Shown here: one piece after another, positions 23,150-36,500 of the stretch
Layout: every line of letters starts with the position of its first letter
Numbering within the stretch: position 1 is the first letter of the stretch
Source: Apoda limacodes
Lineage: Eukaryota > Arthropoda > Insecta > Lepidoptera > Limacodidae
Assembly: GCA_946406115.1 (NCBI GenBank)
Contig: OX291562.1
Location: 6,416,001 to 6,480,000 of the forward strand
DNA: 64,000 bases
Direction of reading: 5' to 3'
The notes under the pieces: generated by a model
Databases searched by the model: none
Seen by the model: only the letters and a program-made list of their open reading frames with translations
Told to the model about the DNA's origin: nothing
Translations under genes and position numbers: made by a program

Positions 23150-26100
23150 TAAAAAAATTATTTTGCTCCCTTGTGATAAAATATTTATGCTTTGCTCACT
23201 TTGATTTTTTGTACCATTATGTTTTCGAAATTTTTATTTCTTTTTTTACAATTTAATTAATTGGCGTTAATAGTTTACTACAACTATGAGTTTAATTTAA
23301 TCTAAGCGCACAAAGTGCGACGTGCCAAGTTCTCGCATTGAGTTTCAATACCTACTGAATTGTATTTAATTGAACTTGTCAAAGGAGATCATTCATATTG
23401 GGCCCTAAAATATTATAGGTAGGTAGGTACTGTAGAGGAAACCGCTTAGATTTTAGTTACTTAAAAAGGAAAGCTCAAAGAGGTTCGGTGTCCTACTAAT
23501 ACTTGTTGCAGATCACCTTTTTAATATTTATTCCAAAAAGCTATTATAACTCCTTTTCGCCAGCGGCTACTTTCAGTTTTTAATAAAATATACGGTACGG
23601 TATAGATTCCTATGGAATGGCTGAAGTGTCGAACAAGAAAGACATTATTTTTTGTATAAAAACGGCATTGTGAGATTTAGGCGCAATTAAGTATAAATCG
23701 TGAATCATTCAATCAATTCACACAGTATTCTGTTCTGAAACCGTAGCCAAATAATCGTATGATTTATGCATTTCAGTTATTTTATTTAGAAAACAAAACA
23801 AAATCTTCACAAGAAGTGGTTCTGATTTTACTTGAAGGTTTTTTGTGTAGGTACATAAGTAACGGACTACTCAAACAGTGGTTGAAAAATTATTGTGGTT
23901 GAACAAATTACAATCATAATCCTTAATGTTTGGAGGTGCTGAAACGTCACTGCCGCCCAAAACTCTTTCTAAACATACATTTAAAGATTGTAGGGGGCAA
24001 AAACAAACATGTTTTAAGGGGAGTATGATATTGTGTGTCATGGGTGACTGCTCGGCGCAGTAATTGTTTTTTTTAATGAGTTGTTACGGCTCTGAATTCT
24101 AGCACTTCTTTGGCTTGGTGAGCCCGTAGTAAAATAATTTTAATCGGTCAAATTGTGGCCGAGCGAAAAGGGGGGGGGGGGGGCAGTAATAGGTGTCCTG
24201 ATGGTTTGCCATGAACTGCCAATTCATGCAAATAAACACAAAAGGGTTTAATGATTTAAGAGGGCGGACAGTTATTCTCTGCACTAAGATAGAACTGCAC
24301 TAGACTATGCACTAGAATTGAAATACCTATGTCAATTCAAGGAGTAAGACCTGCCATCCTTCTGGGCACTCTCCCGTAGCTTTTATTTGGCACAGGTTTT
24401 TTATTTATAGTTTAATAACAGTTTGTTAAAAAAATTGTAAAAATAAAAATATATATATATACCTCCAGGACTAGATACTCTAAATCCAATCTCTATTCTC
24501 CAGGACATTCCAAATATTTTTATAATGTTGAATTACGAACCCTGTAAATACTTAAATCGAATTTGGGATTAGTAGGCATTCTGGTAAACATTTCTGAAGG
24601 CTTTCATTTTAAATATGGCGCAGAAAGACATTATCTGTTCACTGTCAGCTCGGATTTGTAGAGTAATTTATGGCTCGTATGTTACTTCGAGTAAAAGAAT
24701 TTCCTTAATTTAAGGAAGATGCTTAATGTAGTTTAAAGGCATAATTGTTAACTTAATTATAGAAATTGAGTCCTAGCATATTTTTTCCAGTGTTTGGGAC
24801 ATATCTCATTAACGTTCGTTAACATTTTGTGACCACAATATCCATACTAATTTTATAAATGCGAAAGTAACTTTGTCTGACTGTCTGTCTGTCTGTTACC
24901 TCTTCATGCTTAAACCGCTGAACTGATTTAGATGAAATTTAGGACGGACACAGTAAGATTTTATCACGTAGAATTCAAAAGTTTCCGCGGTAATAACTAT
25001 AAACGAGCTTAAAGGAACTATAGCTACAGCTATAGCAAATTTCATTGGTATAATTAAAAAAGTTGACTTAAGAATCTCTGGAACAACTTAAATATTGAAA
25101 GTAGTTTCCACAACGCCTGTAGCTTTTGTATTTGTAATTTATACATATGTATAAATACTCTAACACTTGGAGTTAGAGTAGCTAGGAGTACCTGTAAACA
25201 TTTGTGATCACAAGCGACTGATCACACGCGGGAAAATGTATAAGAAGGTCTCTGCAGGATAAAGATTCAGTTGATAGAAGAGGGCGCCCTGCGCCTGGGA
25301 GGGGCACATACCTGGGCATGGGTAACCTATTTTTACTCGATTCTTTTAAAATGAAAATATATAAATGTGAAAGTATGTCTAGATGAATGGATGGATGGAT
25401 GATTGTATGAATGGATGAATGGATAGATAGATGAATGGATGGATGTTTGCTACTCAATCAAGCTACAACTACTGGACGGATTGGCACACATATAGGTTAG
25501 GTGTTGTAATAGGACATAGGCTACTTTTTATCCCGAAAAATTAAAAAAATCCCATAGGAAAAACTATAACAGAGGTTAAACGAACTATAACCACAGCTAT
25601 AGCTTGCTATAGCAAACTTCATCGGTATAATTAAGGAGCTGCAAGCCGATTACTGATTTTAGGGTGGGGCTAAAAAATAATACAATTAGAAATTTGGGAT
25701 TCTATGGGAGCTTTTAAAAGAATCTTAAATATGGGCATCAGAACAAACTCTAAGGCAAAAAAGCAATCTTTTAAATACAGTTCAATTATTATAACAAGTT
25801 GTTATTAAATATGAAAATTAAGATAACTTAATCTTGCTGTAAATTATTTAAGTTACGAACATTTCCGGCTTGGAAACTCGAAATTTATAGCGACTTAAAT
25901 TTTCTTTGCTTTAACAGCGGTATTTGTATCGTGTTTGTTTATGAATTATTGCCTATAAATTTTTGTCCCCTAACAAACGAAGTAAGGAATGCTGATCGGT
26001 TAAAATTATTTTGAATAATGAACTTAAAAAGAAGCTTGAAGTCCAGTTTTAGGGGTTTGTACCCAAAGGATGTTAATAAAGTTGTGTTACTTAGCCTACG

Positions 26101-28586
26101 CTCTCTGTCTGTCTGTCCTACCTTTAAAGTACTCGGTTTTCTTAGACCGAGGTAGGTAGATGCCTAAAATTATCTCAGAACATGTTATGGTGGATGTACT
26201 AACAAAGATTAAAAAAAAGGTTAAAAATTTAAGAGGGGTCTTCAAACAATAACCATGTCTTGGTTGTTTTTTCGCTATCGTGAAAACGGAAATACAAAGA
26301 AGCTTCAAGTCTAAAACGACTATAGTGTGAGCTTTATAGCTTTATAGTGTGAGCTTTATAGTAACCAAACAAATAATCGTGCATTCTGTGTTGGTACGGA
26401 ACCCTCAGACTTAAGTTTACGTTTTGTAACGGAAGGTTTTTTTTTATGTTGGCCGAACCGGTTACAACTATAAGACAGTGTCTCACAGCCAAGTTGGGGA
26501 AAGACGAGCACACAACACGGACGGTGGCCGTAAACCGTAACCTCCTTCACTCGATGCGTGTCGTGGCACTTTAAGGCTGTGTGTATCTACGTTACCGATC
26601 GCCATCGGCATCATTCTCACACTTTATAATCGAAATGGTCGCGTACAGTGCGGTGTTTGAGAAACTTCCTCCCGCGAACGCTGTGAGCTCCCTGCCAAGG
26701 TTTTCTCTAAGGACTACAGAATGGGGTTCTTCAAGAAAGAAGTTATTTGATTATTAAAGGGTCGGCAACGCGCGAGTGATACCCCTGGTGGTACAAGCGT
26801 CCATAGGCTACGGTGACCGCTTACCATCAGGCGGACAGTATGCTTGTTTTTCACCTTATTGGTATTAAAAAAAAAAACGTTGTGAGTGCGTATAATCCTA
26901 AAATTACAGTTACCAAGAGTATGTAGTTACTTAACCCACCTTTATACCCAAAGCCAAATAAAGCCAAACCCAAAAGTAACATTTTTTTTACATAATTATC
27001 TTTGCTGTGTCATTGCCTAGTCACGATATTTCTTATGTGAAAAAAAATATATTCTAATAATAGAGTCACACACAAGATATTGTTTATTATTCAGGACATA
27101 TGCTTACTGTTTAACAAAATTGTTTATGTGTCGATTCTATGATAAGATAATTACCGAATACGACATGGGATCTCATCACACAACTTTGTACTGTGTAAAG
27201 ATTGCAATTTAGCATGTTTTTTTAATACATTTTATTGTTTTTCATGGGATAAAATAAATAAAAGCTGATGATTTACTAAACTAATATGAAGTACTGCTAC
27301 CATCTCTGGGGTGCAATGCTCCTGGATATCAGCTTGGTCCTTTTGTCTCTGTTTCATGACGGGTTGAGAAAATCATTGACGATCCCAAACTCCAAGCCGT
27401 ATCGAGCCCTGTGGAGAGTGTTTGCCTCCCTGTTTATGTTCTACCGCTGGTAGCCCATTAGGCTACTTTTTACCATCGCACCGCTCGCAATCAGCATTGA
27501 ATTTATCCTTACACCTTAGATCCTAAATGTTCACGTGCAGTGCGGTTTCAGAGGAACTTCCGCGCGCAAACGCTTAGGTTGTGGAATGACCTTCTACCAA
27601 AGTTTTCTCTAAGGACTAAATAATCAGATTTTTATAGTTGGCAACGCGCGAGTAATGCCCCTGGTGTAACAAAGCGTCCATATGTTGCGGTGACCGTTTA
27701 CCATCAGGCCGAACGTTGACTGGTTTGCCAACTTAGTGGTATAAAAAAAACAAAATTATGAATGCTTCGTTGGAAGATGTTTAGCTTAAAGAGTGGTTGT
27801 GCTCGCCATTTATGCTGATAGATGGCATAAGCATAAATGGCACTCGGCTCCGATTTGCTGAGAACATAGGAGTCATAGCAGAATTGCTAGAAACCTTAGG
27901 CTCGATTTTCAAAAACTTTGGCAGAGTTTCCCAACAATAGGCCATGAGCATGGATATAACGAAGGTTATGTTTAAAGTCCATGACGCACCCATATTCCGG
28001 TTGTTGTTGGAAATTCAATTCTGAAAGTCCTTAACGAATACACGCCTAGGGCAAATTGTTAAGTTAGGTAGGTCCAACTTTAAGGAAGAGTTCAATCGGA
28101 TGCTCTATCTTGGCTGGGCAGTATATGGGTAATAACGTAACGTCTGTTCTTCCAAAATACCTCAGTACCTACGTATTAAAGTCCGTTTGTTGCCAGTAGT
28201 GACTGTTGGTACAGAAACATGGTCCTTAACAGTTGGCCTCCTGAATAAGCTGAGTCACTCAGCGAGCTTTTTTCTTTAAAATCTGGAACGAGGGAGTTCG
28301 CCAAAAAACCAAAATGACGTACGTCGGTGACGTAGCTCGAACAGTTAGCAAGCTGAAGTGGCAAGGATGGGCCACATCGCTCTTCGGACCGATAACCGAT
28401 ACATTCAGAAATGGACATTGTCCATGTGAAAGAACGATATCGTTTATTTCAACAAGGAACACAATCAACATTATCCTATAAAATTTATTGCACCAATAAG
28501 TGATCTAACTAAGCAACCTGAAAATATGAACCACTAAAACCCGTGAAGTGATCTAGCACGGTCAGCGATATAAATTGGAGTTAGTT
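23150..28586 (+). repeat. Tandem array unit 3 (about 5437 bp)
   Basis: Third copy, indistinguishable by eye from unit 2 and with the same 14-base G run at 24170-24183. Similarity ends at 28586 inside GGAGTTAGTT, where unit 2 continues with AG into the next unit and this copy continues with GGTTTTTTAATTTTC. Confidence 0.95.
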
Positions 28587-29268
28587 GGTTTTTTAATTTT
28601 CTGGGTGCGCTCCGTAAGTTGTTACTAGTTGGTCGTACAGCCAACATTTGGTCCTGGTCGTGCTGGAATAAATAAAAACAAAGGTTACAAATTATTTTAT
28701 TTCTGTTTTTTTTATGATTTACATCACTAAAACGTGTTTAATCTATGTTTTGGAAGAGGTTTTAGACAAAATTAAAAATGTGTGATGTTTGTAAAGCATT
28801 GATAAAGTGAAAGTAAATAGACTCAAATGTAAACCATGTAAATGAAAAAGAATTGAAGAACACCATTTCGATTTTTTTAATTTTAGATTTCAATCAAATA
28901 AAGCCTAGCAAATAAATAAGTTACTTATTATTATTTATTTGTGTGGATATAAAAGTAAATGTATTATTTATGTAAACAACTGCAAATTTTATTCATACGA
29001 GTAAACTCTCTCCACTGGTCTTTAGTATTGTGGGATTAGATTCAATATAAAAGAATTATAAAAGGTGTATATGTACAAACAATATTACAATCCTAGTTAA
29101 CTTAAAAAAGAACAAAGCTGATTTGTTTGTGATAATAATATTAACCTTTGACATATATACTTCTTCTATTAGAAAACAATATCCATCACACATAAAACTA
29201 CGATGCTCAAAAAATTTTAATAATCTGAATGCAAGTGTAATTTAAAATTCGGTAGAATAAAAATCATA
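28587..29268. other. Region downstream of the CAP-like gene; array boundary
   Basis: AT-rich sequence between the array and the stop codon of the minus-strand CAP-like gene. It probably contains that gene's 3' untranslated region. Nothing else recognised. Confidence 0.5.
28988..28993 (-). promoter_or_regulatory. Possible poly(A) signal of CAP-like gene
   Basis: AATAAA on the minus strand (TTTATT on plus), about 276 bases past the stop codon. In AT-rich sequence such hexamers also arise by chance. Confidence 0.35.
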
Positions 29269-30564
29269 TTAATAATACCACATTACCTCATTACGTCGTT
29301 TGTGATTTCGCATATTATGTAATTTTCGCTGAATATTATCTAGTTTATCTTGATAATATTTTCTTCTCTCGTAAGCTAACACATCGGTGTTATCTAACGT
29401 TCTTTTGTCTACATCTATATCACCTTTGTATTGACGTTTAGTTTCTAAGTCCAAAGCATGATAAGATTGTGGTACCACAGCGTCCTTCACTAGTCTTAAG
29501 TCCGTATCTTTTACATCATACATTTGTCTGTTGTGAATATTTCTGTAATCACGAGGATTTAAAGCTTCACTGTTTCTAGTTTTGATGCCATCATTATTGG
29601 CTCTTCTAATACCTTCTGCTCTTTCTGACTTACCTAAAGATTTAGTTTCAAAATCATAGCCATGTCCTAGCGGATTTTTTTCATCATACAAATTATTTTT
29701 ATAATCTTTCCATGATTTAATCTCGTATGGATCAGCTGCCGGTTTATCACTATAATAATTGTTCCTATTCTTTTTAAGAAATAGGTCATTATTTGCATTA
29801 TCATTATGTAAATAATCACTGTCATTGTCTACATTATCATTATTTCTTCTGTGTTTACTAACTGTTTCGCTGTCTAATATTTTTTGGCCTATATTTTCAA
29901 AGTTTTCTAATCGATTGTAGAGACTTGTAACATGTTTGCTATTGTGATCATTTATTATTGGATGTTTAGAAGCGAATTGAGTGGGTTTCCCTACTACATC
30001 GCCATATATTTTCCGTATTTTGGCATCAAATAGCTCTTTTTCATTGGTATTTAATTGAATGTGTCTTACTTCTTGCTCTAAAGTATCGAGTAGAGCCATT
30101 AATTTTTTGTCACCTTCTTCATGAGGATAATGCAATTCGACATCGTTAAAATGTTCCCTGCTAGATGCATTGAAATAATTAAAGTGAGGCATTTTATCAC
30201 CTCTTTGATTATTTTGATTACGACATTTTGGAGTATTACATTTTCCTGATTGCCTTTTCTCGGATATCTTATTTAAATAATTAATTTCGTCGTGTAGATC
30301 TTTAGCATCAAATGATTTTAAAGAATCTTGTTGAGACGGAATGCTAACAATTTGCTTTCTCTTGTGTATGTAATTGTCAACTAGATTATTTAAATTAGAA
30401 AAATCTTTTCTAGGTCTTACATCTTTGTTTATAAGTGACTTTTTAAAAGTGAGTAGATTGTTTTGATTTCGTAAGTGTAATAATTGTTTGTGATGTTCTT
30501 CATGGGGTAGTTTAAATTGTGGAGCTCTTGAAAATATGCTTGTTCTTAGGGTATGAGCAGATCT
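29269..30564 (-). CDS. Terminal exon of CAP-like gene: low-complexity Lys/Asn tail
   Basis: One 1296-nt exon entered at TTTTAG|AGA in phase 0 and ending MWYY-stop. The Met at 30192 (MPHFNYF) is internal, because the frame is open upstream to the splice site. Composition is rich in N, D, K, R and Y (for example NNDNVDNDSDYLHNDN). There is one CNTPKC pair and no predicted fold or membrane segment. A potential donor (GAG|GTAATG) lies just before the stop, so a further exon is possible but not needed. Confidence 0.8.
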   Translation of the reverse strand, partial: RSAHTLRTSIFSRAPQFKLPHEEHHKQLLHLRNQNNLLTFKKSLINKDVRPRKDFSNLNNLVDNYIHKRKQIVSIPSQQDSLKSFDAKDLHDEINYLNKISEKRQSGKCNTPKCRNQNNQRGDKMPHFNYFNASSREHFNDVELHYPHEEGDKKLMALLDTLEQEVRHIQLNTNEKELFDAKIRKIYGDVVGKPTQFASKHPIINDHNSKHVTSLYNRLENFENIGQKILDSETVSKHRRNNDNVDNDSDYLHNDNANNDLFLKKNRNNYYSDKPAADPYEIKSWKDYKNNLYDEKNPLGHGYDFETKSLGKSERAEGIRRANNDGIKTRNSEALNPRDYRNIHNRQMYDVKDTDLRLVKDAVVPQSYHALDLETKRQYKGDIDVDKRTLDNTDVLAYERRKYYQDKLDNIQRKLHNMRNHKRRNEVMWYY

Positions 30565-33500
30565 CTAAAAACATAAAGGTTTAGTATGTTAATAACTATA
30601 TGTATTGATTATAATCTATTATAAATTAAATATGGTATTTAAATATATGTAAACCACAAATCTGTTGTGTAAGATAAATAAATGAATTGATTATAAAAAA
30701 TTTATTCATTTCTTAGTTTCCCGCAAGTTAAGTAGACTACGGTGGTCCACAGGCATAACACCTCGCTTGGCCGAAGATCTCCTCTTTGCCGCCGCTCTAC
30801 ACCGCCCTTTTTATTTTTTGTGTGTGAAACCGCATAGAAAGACCTTGGACATGTCCTTCCCAAAAGTGCACAAGGAAACTACCAACGTCAACATACTTTC
30901 ATCCTTATCTCCTAACATCTTTCGAAACCTTACCTTTTTTTTTTACTTTTTTAATTAATTAAATGGCGCATTCTTTTTGTTGTGCCAGTGCGAAATTTAA
31001 ATAAAACTTGATAAGTTATCTCTTTAGTTATCAATGTTCGGGTTTAAAAAAAGTTCGTTCCACTTTTAAATTTCGGGTCGTCGCTCTCTGACACTGTACT
31101 GCAAGTATATGGTCGCATATCGTAGCATCGTAGAAAAATACCTTTCCCTTAAATTTCGGCTGGGTTGCCCCAGCATTGGTCACGGACAGACTCGCAGTGA
31201 ATAACATTTATAAAATATGACTGACTTGCTTAGGAATGGTTTAAACTGGAGTAAAATCAGAACATAACACATAAAATTTAAAAGAAAATGCACTTGCCTG
31301 TGTTTTAAATAACCTACCTTGTTATCTGGATTGTGACTAAATGTCCTTTTTCGAGCCATCGTATTACGATATTGTTGATCTGCAAGTGATTTTTTATCGA
31401 AGTATCGTTTCTTTACGTTTAATTGTGCCCTTTTTGATGGGTACCTGTAAATTCAAAATTTGCTTTGATCTGTAAGGATACATATCCATATCCATCCATA
31501 CTAATATTATAAATGCGAAAGTTACTATGTCTATCTGTCTGTTACCTCTTAATGCTTGAACCGCTGTCCCAATTACGATTAAATTAGGCATGGAGATAGT
31601 TTGAGTCCCGAGGAACGACATCTTAGGCTACTTGAAAACGTCTAGTGTGAGTCGGTTTTTTTTTACAATTGAGGAGTTGCAGGTGAAATCCTACACCGAT
31701 AACCAAATTAGGGCGGTTGAAACCGCGGGCAAATTTGGCATGTAGGCTACTTGAAAACGTCAAGTGTAAGTCGGTTTTTTTTTCTATAATTGAGAAGTTG
31801 CCGTTGAAATCCCACACTTATAACAGAATTTAGGCCGGGTGGAACCGTGGGCAAAAGTTAGTATTCAATATATAATTGACTTATTTACATTTCAGTTTTA
31901 ACCTGTTATCTGATATGCCTGACAATACTGGCGTACATAACATTCACAACCAATAATCATTGAAACAATACATATAACACCAGCAGTTTCGCCAACTTTA
32001 ATTAACCACTCCACTCCTAATGGATATGCGTGAAGTTAAATAGCCTATACCTTCCGCATGAATCGGGCTATTAAATGCAAAAAGGACCTCTTTCAGGACT
32101 CAAACTAGCTCCATACCAAATTTCATCTAAATCGGTTTAGTGGTTTAAGCATGAAGAGGTAACAGACAGACAGACAGAGTTACTTTCGCATTTATAAAAT
32201 TAGTAGTATAGATGACAGTATTATTCAATAAATACCTAAATAAACTACTGTATATTATAATTTAAGAATATTTGAGATAATGTTCGTATATCTATTTGTT
32301 GAAAAGATACAGTTATCTGAAAATACAATCCCAAGGATTAACTCTGATACTTACAGTACTTCTACGTACCTTTTGTGTTTTTTTGTCATCAAATCTGATT
32401 CCAAAAAGTTTTCGTAAGGTTTCTGCTTTGGAACCTGAAAGTAATTAGGAGTTACAGAACTTAATTTTGTACATAATTAATATAAAACTCGTGAATTTAA
32501 AATTTCAGGAATAAATAAAGATAAATATTTGTAATAATACTTTTTTGTTGCTTCATTTGTATTTTTTTTATCCATTATATTTAATATACGTTCCCACAGT
32601 TGCGGTTGATGTTACCCTCATAAAGTGCGATTTGGGCTATAGTCCACACGGGCCCAGTGCAAATTGAGGACTTCAGTACGCCGTTTTTGTTTCGAGGGAT
32701 CCTCGCGATGATTTTCTTTTCCAAAAAGCTAGTAGTGTAAACAATCAATGTACCTACTTGAAAAATTAAGAAAACTACTCATCGGTACACGCTGGGCTCG
32801 CACTTGGCGTCAGGATGCAAGGTGACATCGAACCCCAAGGCTACCACCGACCAAAATATGAATAACTATTTTAATCAGCGTCAGTAAAACTATCAGAAAG
32901 TGTTGTTATCGTTTCGTTGTTACATAATTCCACCTTTTTCCTCCTTCTCCCACCTACTTTCCCTCCCGTCTACACATAAAATAAATAAATTGGGACACTG
33001 TAGTTTCTTTCGCTATAGTCCCGCTTATATACGCAATTTCCAGGGTGAAAGGGAAAGGCCGAGGTTAAATCTACTAACTAAGCTATCATAAATATCTATG
33101 ATGGCACATTTTACTGTAAAATTGCATGCAAAGATTTTTCAAATGAAGCACCTGTTTGTGTCAGGAATCGAACCCGTGTGATATGTAAAAAACACCGGTA
33201 TCAAAAAAGTCAATGGGAACTTTTTTAAAAATGATTTGTAAGGAAATCTGGGCACAATTTTTTTCAATATCTACAATAATTCACATACGTCGAATCCTAA
33301 GTTAATGCAGGTACGACACGCAATTGACCGGTCAATAGTAAATATTAAAAAACTCGAAAGATTCCCGAACCGTAAATTATGCAATCCACAAGGTACCATC
33401 CCCCCCGACCGACCACGGCATGGTTGGAAAACTATTGTTAGGCGGCCTTGGCACGTACTAACGGCCCCAGACGACGGTCTCCCTAATAGCCCCCCCCACC

Positions 33501-36500
33501 CTCACAAGACGCCGAAGTCCCCGGGTTCGTCGGCGAATGCACAAATCTACCTCATACACGAGGTGTCTAAGAGTGCCGGGGCGCTTCTAGCCTCCTGGCG
33601 CAGACTCACCTTCGGTTTCGAGGCTCACACTGGTCGAAGGTACAACCCCAAGAGCGACAACACAAGCCGAGGCTCCCCCGTGGCCCTCCTTCAGAATCGC
33701 GCCCCAAAAGCCCGGTGAAGCAGTAAGCTGCATCAGCCAACTGCATAGTCAGTTTAGAAAAAAAATTCGAAAGAATTAAAAAATAATATAAAATTATGAT
33801 GTTTCAATTTAAGTTAACGGCTTCTTTCATCCCAATCCTTCCGCAAAATACTAAATATTAAATAACACACATTTCATTCTAGAACAGTATACAAACTTAT
33901 ATCACTTGTTAGATTACATAAGTTAGTAGAAAACTTTTACTTACACTGAGCTCAAGATCTTGTGTTTTAAATATACTGTCTAGATCCGTTCCACGGAGTT
34001 TTTCATTGCTGGCTCTTGGGCTTATTAAAGGAAAATATTTTATCATTATAGTTTATGTAAATAAATTCACCAAAAAACTTATACAAAGTATTCAGTAGTT
34101 ATTGAAAAGAAGCTAAAGAAGCTGGTTTTAGTTAAATCTAACTAAAAATTAAAATTAAGTTGAAAAAATCAAATGCAAATTCAATGGTTGTGCACCAAAC
34201 ATTTTGTAGGTACCTATGGAAACTATATTAAGCCTCTAAAATGAAAGAAATAAAAAATCTATGAAATATGAAAGTAAGTAATAAAAACTGGCCACAAAAA
34301 CCGAGGGTTCAGACTTACCACTATTTACGTAGTTCTAAGATGGGTGACCGCTTAGCGGCACACTTTTTGTTTTTTTTTTTGAGTTCGTAAATTACGTAAA
34401 TCGTAGTTTGGAACCCACGGTGCACGGTAAATTTACGTAATTTACGAAAAAAGACAAAAACAAAAAATGTGCCGCTAAAAGGTAGAGACAGTCAGACAGA
34501 TATATAGATGGACAGACAGACATCGTAAGCTCCGTTATAGGGCTCCGTTGTCACCCTCTGGGTACGGAACCTTAAAAAAGAAGTTGTAAAAGAAGACAAA
34601 AGTGTCATGAATGCGATATTGATGAAGAAAAATTCAACAAGCAGCGGGTCGATTCCGTAAAAGATTGCTAACCTGTTTTGAAAGAAATAAGATATACATT
34701 GCGGTTTCGCGACAACCGATGAATTTCATACGTCATTTCAAATGCGCAATGTATATCTTATTTCTATGGATTTCCAATAAGAATTGTTAGCTGTCATTTT
34801 ACGGAATCGAGTCGCGGAAAATAAGTAATATATATCTTAGATATCTAAAACACAAAAAGTATAACAGTGACATAAAAAGGGAAGTATTATAGATATAGAT
34901 CTATATAGATATAGATTATGGAAATGAATTGAATGTGGTATTACTCTTTTTAATGAGCTGATAGAGGATCTCAGATTGGGTATTTCGTAGAAGTATTCCA
35001 ATACTGTTGATATAAACATAAAAGAAGTCTAAACCAACTTAACTAAAAGTAACGTTGCGAGGCTGAATAATTTCTATGAAAAAGAAAAGAATTATCAAAA
35101 ACCAAAAACAAAATAATAAAAGTAAAATAATAAAGTATTATAATACAAGTTTAAAAATACCTTTGTCTTGAAAAAAGTTTGTGAGGTGGTGCATCTTCAA
35201 CAGTTACAATTGGCAACACAACTACAGGTGGAGTGCAACTTTCCTTATTCCCGCAAGATCTTAAATGTTTTGGAACTAAAAAGAAAATAGATGAAACTCA
35301 AAATAATCTACAACTTTACTTTCGTAAATTTGGCTTCATGATATTTATATTTTTATTGACTTTTAATTTTTATTTATGTTTGTTTTAAATTTTGACATTT
35401 TTAAATCTTTGACTGAATATTGATTCTATTTATATGTTTATTTTTAATTGTTGACGTTTTATCTTAGAATATTTCTAAGCCTTTATTTTTCATTGTGATT
35501 TTAATTTTTATACTTGACGATCTTTTTGTGAATTGGTTATGTATTGTTATTTTAATGACATAATATAATTTTCGATGAGAAATAAATGACCTACCTACCT
35601 ACCTACCTACCTATAGAATAGAAAATTAACTGAATACCTATTACAGAAAATAAAGCGCATAGCGATGCATCTACTTTTTCTTATAAAGAAAGAACTAATT
35701 TTTCTCAAGTATTATATTACAATTTATTTTGGAAGTAGTATTGTTATTTAAGGAATTTCATAACTTGGTATTTTTATTTATCTATGTGTATGAATATAAA
35801 AAAAGTGTAGTGACTGATTGACTGACGGATATATGAACACACAAACTGATGGGCCTAGCAAAGATTACTTAAACGTCTAGATTCAGTGTTCAGGCACACG
35901 AAACGAGCCAATCCCAGTACCTGACTTTTCAGGTATATGCCGTCAACACTACATGATACGTAATGTGTGCGTCTCCCACGTAAAGTAATAAAAGTTACGA
36001 TTCGTGAAAAAAAAACGCGTTGGAACTATTGATAAAAAAAACTTTTTACAAGTTATTACACTTATCTCCTTACTACTAATTAATAAAGAAAAAGCAGGAA
36101 ATGAAAATTTCTATGAGGGTTCCTATATTTGTGTAGGTAAAACTTTAAACAGTTAAAAGCTTTCTTTTTTCAAACATCCACGCGGACAAAGTCGAGGGAA
36201 TAAGCCAGTACAGCTATAAGTATGTATTTAATATGCATTTGTCATTTAGTATTGAGTTATAAATAAACTTTTCAATATTTGGTGAATGAAAAAATAAAAG
36301 AAACTAACTCGATGGTTCGGTGTGCTTGTATTGACACAAGCAGTCAGAATCTTCGAATGCATTTTCTGGACAGCCACAGGGACTGAAGTGGATCTTATCT
36401 TCAGGAGGTGTTGTGTTGTATACTGGTAACCCTTTTTGAGGTCGTGCTGAAAAGTTGCAAACTATTTGAACCACCTGTAACAAAATTTCAAGCATCTCAA

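Noticed and set aside
30192..30192. ATG at 30192 as the start of a 307-residue gene
   Set aside because: The frame stays open 372 bases further upstream to a splice acceptor that joins in phase to eleven more exons, so this Met is internal.
34837..35019. 60-codon minus-strand frame
   Set aside because: AT-rich intronic sequence next to a MITE; no splice-site or family support.
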